Positions 61,161-64,000 of a DNA stretch of 64,000 nt are shown here, one piece after another. How positions within the stretch are numbered: the stretch's first letter is position 1; each line of letters starts with the position of its first letter. The stretch comes from JALYGY01 sp963800975 (GTDB taxonomy: Bacteria > Actinomycetota > Rubrobacteria > Rubrobacterales > Rubrobacteraceae). The translations under genes were made by a program, and so were the position numbers. The stretch spans positions 248,001-312,000 of the forward strand of contig CAWDDB010000005.1 in the NCBI GenBank assembly GCA_963800975.1, given 5' to 3'. The notes beneath the pieces are model-generated. The model searched no databases. It saw nothing but the letters and a program-made list of their open reading frames with translations, and was not told where the DNA came from.

Positions 61161-61550
61161 TCAAGAGCGCCACCTCAGCCACAGCAGCGCCGCCAGGTAG
61201 CTCGCCCCCGAGACGAGGCAGATCAGGGCGTAGGGCTGGCCGTCCTCGCCGCGCCCAAGCTCCCACAGGAACAGCCCAAGCACGACCAGCACGGTGACGA
61301 ACCCCATGAAGGCCACCGCCAGCACGCCGAAGCCCTCGTAGCGCTCGTCGGCCGGCTGGCCGCGCAGCTGCCGCACCAGCTCGCTGCGGCCTCCCAGCAA
61401 GAGCAACCCGCCGTAGGCCACCATGATCGCCAGCATCCAGACGCCCCTCTCAGGGTCGCCGCCCAGCCACGAAAGAACCAGGTAAGCCCCACCTATCCCC
61501 AACACCAGCGCCGGCACCAGCCAGCGCGACCACTCAATCTTCTCCTTCAA
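61161..61550 (-). CDS. Small four-helix membrane protein
   Basis: Hypothetical protein of 129 residues with about four membrane helices (WLVPALVLGIGGAYLVLSWL, VWMLAIMVAYGGLLLLGG, FGVLAVAFMGFVTVLVVLGLFLW, PYALICLVSGASYLAALLWL). It overlaps the XRE regulator gene by 17 bases, so the pair is coupled. Small HTH plus small membrane protein pairs of this type occur widely, and the membrane protein may sense a signal that frees the regulator; this is inference. Confidence 0.75.
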   Translation of the reverse strand: MKEKIEWSRWLVPALVLGIGGAYLVLSWLGGDPERGVWMLAIMVAYGGLLLLGGRSELVRQLRGQPADERYEGFGVLAVAFMGFVTVLVVLGLFLWELGRGEDGQPYALICLVSGASYLAALLWLRWRS

Positions 61551-61746
61551 CGCGAAAAACCTCCTCCACAGGCCTGCCGAAAAACCGCGCGAGCGACATC
61601 GCCAGCGGCAAAGACGGCGTGTACCGACCGGTCTCTATGGCGTTGATCGTCTGCCGCGAGACGCCCATGATCTCGCCCAACTTCGCCTGCGAGAGGCCCA
61701 TGCCGATTCTGATCCCGCGTACCTCGTTGTGTACCCTGGTGCCCAT
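61534..61746 (-). CDS. Small XRE-family (Cro/CI-type) regulator
   Basis: Protein of 70 residues that is one helix-turn-helix domain (RGIRIGMGLSQAKLGEIMGVSRQTINAIETGRYTPSLPLAMSLARFF), ending GRPVEEVFRVEGED. Matches the YozG/YgzD-like group of short HTH proteins. ATG at 61746; weak ribosome site (GACGAG). A palindrome over its promoter suggests that it controls itself and the coupled membrane protein. Confidence 0.9.
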   Translation of the reverse strand: MGTRVHNEVRGIRIGMGLSQAKLGEIMGVSRQTINAIETGRYTPSLPLAMSLARFFGRPVEEVFRVEGED

Positions 61747-61779
61747 CTCGTCGCCCAGACCTTACTCATCAACGATGAA

Positions 61780-61799
61780 ATGTCAAGTTCGCTTGACAT
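61780..61799 (-). promoter_or_regulatory. Palindromic operator/promoter of the XRE gene
   Basis: ATGTCAAG-TTCG-CTTGACAT is a perfect 8-base inverted repeat. On the minus strand it contains TTGACA as a likely -35 box, with TAAGGT 16 bases on as a possible -10. It lies 33 bases upstream of the start codon. Binding by the XRE protein is inferred. Confidence 0.7.
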
Positions 61800-61886
61800 C
61801 GGAGTGTCGCGCTGGCACGAGCAAGTGCGGCGGACGGTTCTCGGATGGTGTTCCTCGGCTCTTGAGTAGGCTAGTGTAAGGGGTGC

Positions 61887-63839
61887 GTGGGTATAGCGGG
61901 CGACATAGCGCTCATCCTGGTGGCCGCCCTGATCGGCGGGCTCGTGGCCAGGCAGCTCCGGCTTCCGCTGGTCCTCGGCTACATCGTGGCCGGGATCGCG
62001 GTCGGGCCCAACACGGGGGGTCCCACGGTGAGCTCGGTGCACGACATCGAGCTGCTGGCGGAGATCGGGGTTGCGCTGCTGTTGTTCGCCATCGGGCTGC
62101 ATTTCTCGCTGGACGAGCTGGCCCCGGTGCGGCGGGTGGCGCTGCTCGGGACGGGGGTGCAGATGGTGCTCACCATCGCGTTCGGCTACGGGTTGGGGAG
62201 GCTGCTCGGCTTCGGGTGGGAGGAGGCGGTGTGGTTCGGGGCGTTGCTCTCGCTCTCGAGCACCGCCGTCGTCCTCAAGTCGCTCTCCGAGCAGGGCGTG
62301 ATGGGGACGCTGTCGAGCAGGGTGATCGTCGGGATGCTCGTCGCGCAGGACCTCGCGGTCGTGCCCCTGATAATCCTCCTGCCGGAGCTAGGCGACATCA
62401 GCGAGGGGCTCTCGGCGCTCGGCATCGCGGCGGTCGAGGCGGCCGTGTTTATCGCGGTGATGGTCGTGTTCGGGAGGAGGGTTCTCCCCTGGCTCATGGC
62501 CAGGGTGGCGGCCTGGAACTCGCGGGAGCTGTTCCTGATCTCCGTGGTCGCCGTCGGGCTCGGCGTGGGGTACGCGACCTACCTCTTCGGGCTCTCTTTC
62601 GCCTTCGGCGCGTTCGTGGCCGGGATGGTCTTGAGCCAGTCGGACTACAGCCACCAGGCGCTCGCCGACGTGGAGCCGTTGCGGGACATCTTCGCGATGC
62701 TCTTCTTCGTGTCGGTCGGGATGCTCCTCGACCCGGCGTTCCTTCTCGAGAATGCCGGGACGGTTGCGATGGTGGTCGGGCTGGTCTTCTTGGTCAAGGG
62801 GCTCCTCTTCGCCGGGATCGTGCGGGCCTTCGGGTACGGGAACATCATCCCGTTCGCGGTCGGCCTCGGGCTCTTCCAGGTCGGGGAGTTCTCGTTCGTG
62901 ATCGCGCGCGTCGGCGTGGAGGCCGAGGCGATAGGCCAGAGGAGCTACTCCGTGATGCTGGCCACGGCGGTGATCACGATGGCCCTGACGCCCTTCGCCA
63001 TGCGCCTGGCGCCCCTCCTGTACGGCCGGTGGCGCGAGCGCTACCCCAAGGAGGCGCTGAGCACCTTCAACCTGCCTGAGACGGGTCTCGGGGACCACGT
63101 CCTCATAGCGGGCTACGGCAGGGTCGGCTCCTTCGTCGCCAGGCTGCTCTCGCGCCTGGAGCAGCCGTTCGTCGTGGTCGATTCGAACCCAGGGCGGGGT
63201 GATGAGGCCAGGGACGCGGGCTACCCGGTGGTCTACGGTGACGCGGGCGCCGAGCCCGTGCTTGAGGCCGCGGGCGTGAGGCGGGCGCGGCTCGTAATCT
63301 CGACGGTCTCGGAACCCGTGGGGGCGCGCCTGGTGGTTTCGCGAGTACGCTCGCTCAACCCGAACGTGCACGTCGTTGCCCGCACCGCGACGGTCGCGCA
63401 GCTCGAGGAGCTGGGACGGCTCGGGGTCTACGAAGCCGTGCACCCGGAGTCGGAGGCAGGCCTGGAGCTCGGGCGCCAGGCCCTCTCGCACCTCGGCGTG
63501 GCTGCGGCGGAGGTGCAGCGCTTCGCCGACGAGGTGCGCCGCGAGCTATACGGGCCAATCACTCGCCAGGAGACCGACGACAACCTGCTGGCGCGGCTCG
63601 GGCGGGCCTCGCGGCAGATCGAGACGGAGTGGATCCGGCTGCCCAAGAACAGCCCGCTCGGGGGGCGCACCATCGGGGAGCTCGGGGTGCGGAAGAAGAG
63701 CGGCGCCTCGGTCGTGGCGATCGTGCGCGACGACCTGGTGCTCGCCAGCCCAGGTCCCGACGCCAGGTTCGAGCCCGAGGATCTGGTCGGCGTGCTCGGC
63801 ACCCCGGAGCAGCGCGCCGCGTTCGTGGCGCTGACGTAG
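61887..63839 (+). CDS. CPA2-family monovalent cation:proton antiporter with TrkA domains
   Basis: Protein of 650 residues: about twelve membrane helices (to about 385), including LLLFAIGLHFSLDEL and FGAFVAGMVLSQSDYSHQALADVEPLRDIFAMLFFVSVGMLLDP, as in KefB/KefC-type exchangers; then an RCK/TrkA-N domain (VLIAGYGRVGSFVARLLSRLEQPFVVVDSNPGR, residues about 403-520) and a TrkA-C domain (about 570-645). NAD(H) or a nucleotide gates such proteins. It exports K+ or Na+ in exchange for protons. GTG start at 61887 with AAGGGG upstream. It stands alone. Confidence 0.93.
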   Translation: MGIAGDIALILVAALIGGLVARQLRLPLVLGYIVAGIAVGPNTGGPTVSSVHDIELLAEIGVALLLFAIGLHFSLDELAPVRRVALLGTGVQMVLTIAFGYGLGRLLGFGWEEAVWFGALLSLSSTAVVLKSLSEQGVMGTLSSRVIVGMLVAQDLAVVPLIILLPELGDISEGLSALGIAAVEAAVFIAVMVVFGRRVLPWLMARVAAWNSRELFLISVVAVGLGVGYATYLFGLSFAFGAFVAGMVLSQSDYSHQALADVEPLRDIFAMLFFVSVGMLLDPAFLLENAGTVAMVVGLVFLVKGLLFAGIVRAFGYGNIIPFAVGLGLFQVGEFSFVIARVGVEAEAIGQRSYSVMLATAVITMALTPFAMRLAPLLYGRWRERYPKEALSTFNLPETGLGDHVLIAGYGRVGSFVARLLSRLEQPFVVVDSNPGRGDEARDAGYPVVYGDAGAEPVLEAAGVRRARLVISTVSEPVGARLVVSRVRSLNPNVHVVARTATVAQLEELGRLGVYEAVHPESEAGLELGRQALSHLGVAAAEVQRFADEVRRELYGPITRQETDDNLLARLGRASRQIETEWIRLPKNSPLGGRTIGELGVRKKSGASVVAIVRDDLVLASPGPDARFEPEDLVGVLGTPEQRAAFVALT

Positions 63840-63963
63840 CCGAAGCGAGACCGTCGTAGCCAGGACGGGGCGCCGTGCTGCGGCGTGGCCGATGGTCAGG
63901 AAAAGGATCAGGTGGGTAAGATCGAGTACGGGCTGCAAGGCACGGCTTCGGAAGGAGGGTCGA

Positions 63964-64000
63964 TGGAAAGGGAGGTCACGCTGCACGTGGACGGCGCCGA
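63964..64000 (+). CDS. Start of an incomplete gene
   Basis: ATG at 63964 is preceded by GGAAGGAGGG, a strong ribosome site, and the window ends 12 codons later. The translation starts MEREVTLHVDGA. This is like the N-terminus of some (2Fe-2S) small subunits of molybdenum hydroxylases, but so short a piece cannot prove it. Function unassigned. Confidence 0.5.

Overview
This window is GC-rich bacterial chromosome (roughly two-thirds G+C by eye) with dense genes, many GTG and TTG starts and ATGA/GTGA overlaps. Four predicted F420-dependent enzymes (1-486, 12345-13355, 44826-45323, 58354-59271) and an IclR regulator of the NdgR/LtbR type beside leuCD point to Actinobacteria. The overall style resembles Rubrobacter; that is an inference, since there is no rRNA or other lineage marker here. 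I saw no rRNA, tRNA, CRISPR array, transposase or phage gene.

Layout. 0-5.3 kb: the end of an F420 oxidoreductase and a 1598-residue protein with nine PAS domains, a degenerate GGDEF domain and an EAL domain. 5.7-13.4 kb: a catabolic operon (dihydropyrimidinase, class III aminotransferase, M20 amidohydrolase, NCS1 permease, frameshifted LysE exporter, SnoaL-like protein, TIGR03842-type F420 oxidoreductase) suited to uptake and breakdown of pyrimidines or hydantoins. 13.5-17.1 kb: an ECF transporter (fused double ATPase, EcfT, S component), with a repeat element inside it. 17-31 kb: mostly housekeeping: trxB, a CheY-like regulator, a decayed sensor fragment, an ABC exporter, PolX, an Asp-box propeller, PAP2, DedA, two tandem signal peptidases, cyclophilin, GNAT and an M42 peptidase. 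31.1-31.95 kb: a VapBC-type toxin-antitoxin pair with a palindromic operator.

32-46 kb: a CehA/McbA-type PHP hydrolase, a phosphatidylcholine-synthase-like enzyme, the trpS/winged-helix/ABC-class ATPase operon, a small RTX-type protein, a cysteine hydrolase coupled to a PhoD-like phosphatase (with a decayed copy of the hydrolase 5' end upstream), a PadR regulator with a near-consensus promoter and operator, a three-gene redox operon (SgcJ-like, FAD monooxygenase, Ddn-like F420 enzyme) and a membrane-bound LuxR regulator. 46-51.7 kb: an acyl-CoA ligase convergent with an enoyl-CoA hydratase, a membrane-anchored multicopper oxidase with a His-rich linker, and a VOC protein. 51.7-57.2 kb: the NdgR-like regulator, divergent across an operator from methyltransferase, (frameshifted) amino-acid oxidase, methyltransferase, leuC and leuD. 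57.3-64 kb: a DUF6438-EVE-like fusion, a small F420/VOC/SnoaL operon, an M23 peptidase, an XRE/membrane-protein pair with a palindromic operator, and a CPA2 antiporter.

Best leads for new biology: the F420 oxidoreductase in a dihydropyrimidinase operon that has no classical dihydropyrimidine dehydrogenase; the DUF6438-EVE fusion; the methyltransferase/oxidase genes between an NdgR-like regulator and leuCD; and the trpS-linked ABC-class ATPase with its winged-helix partner.
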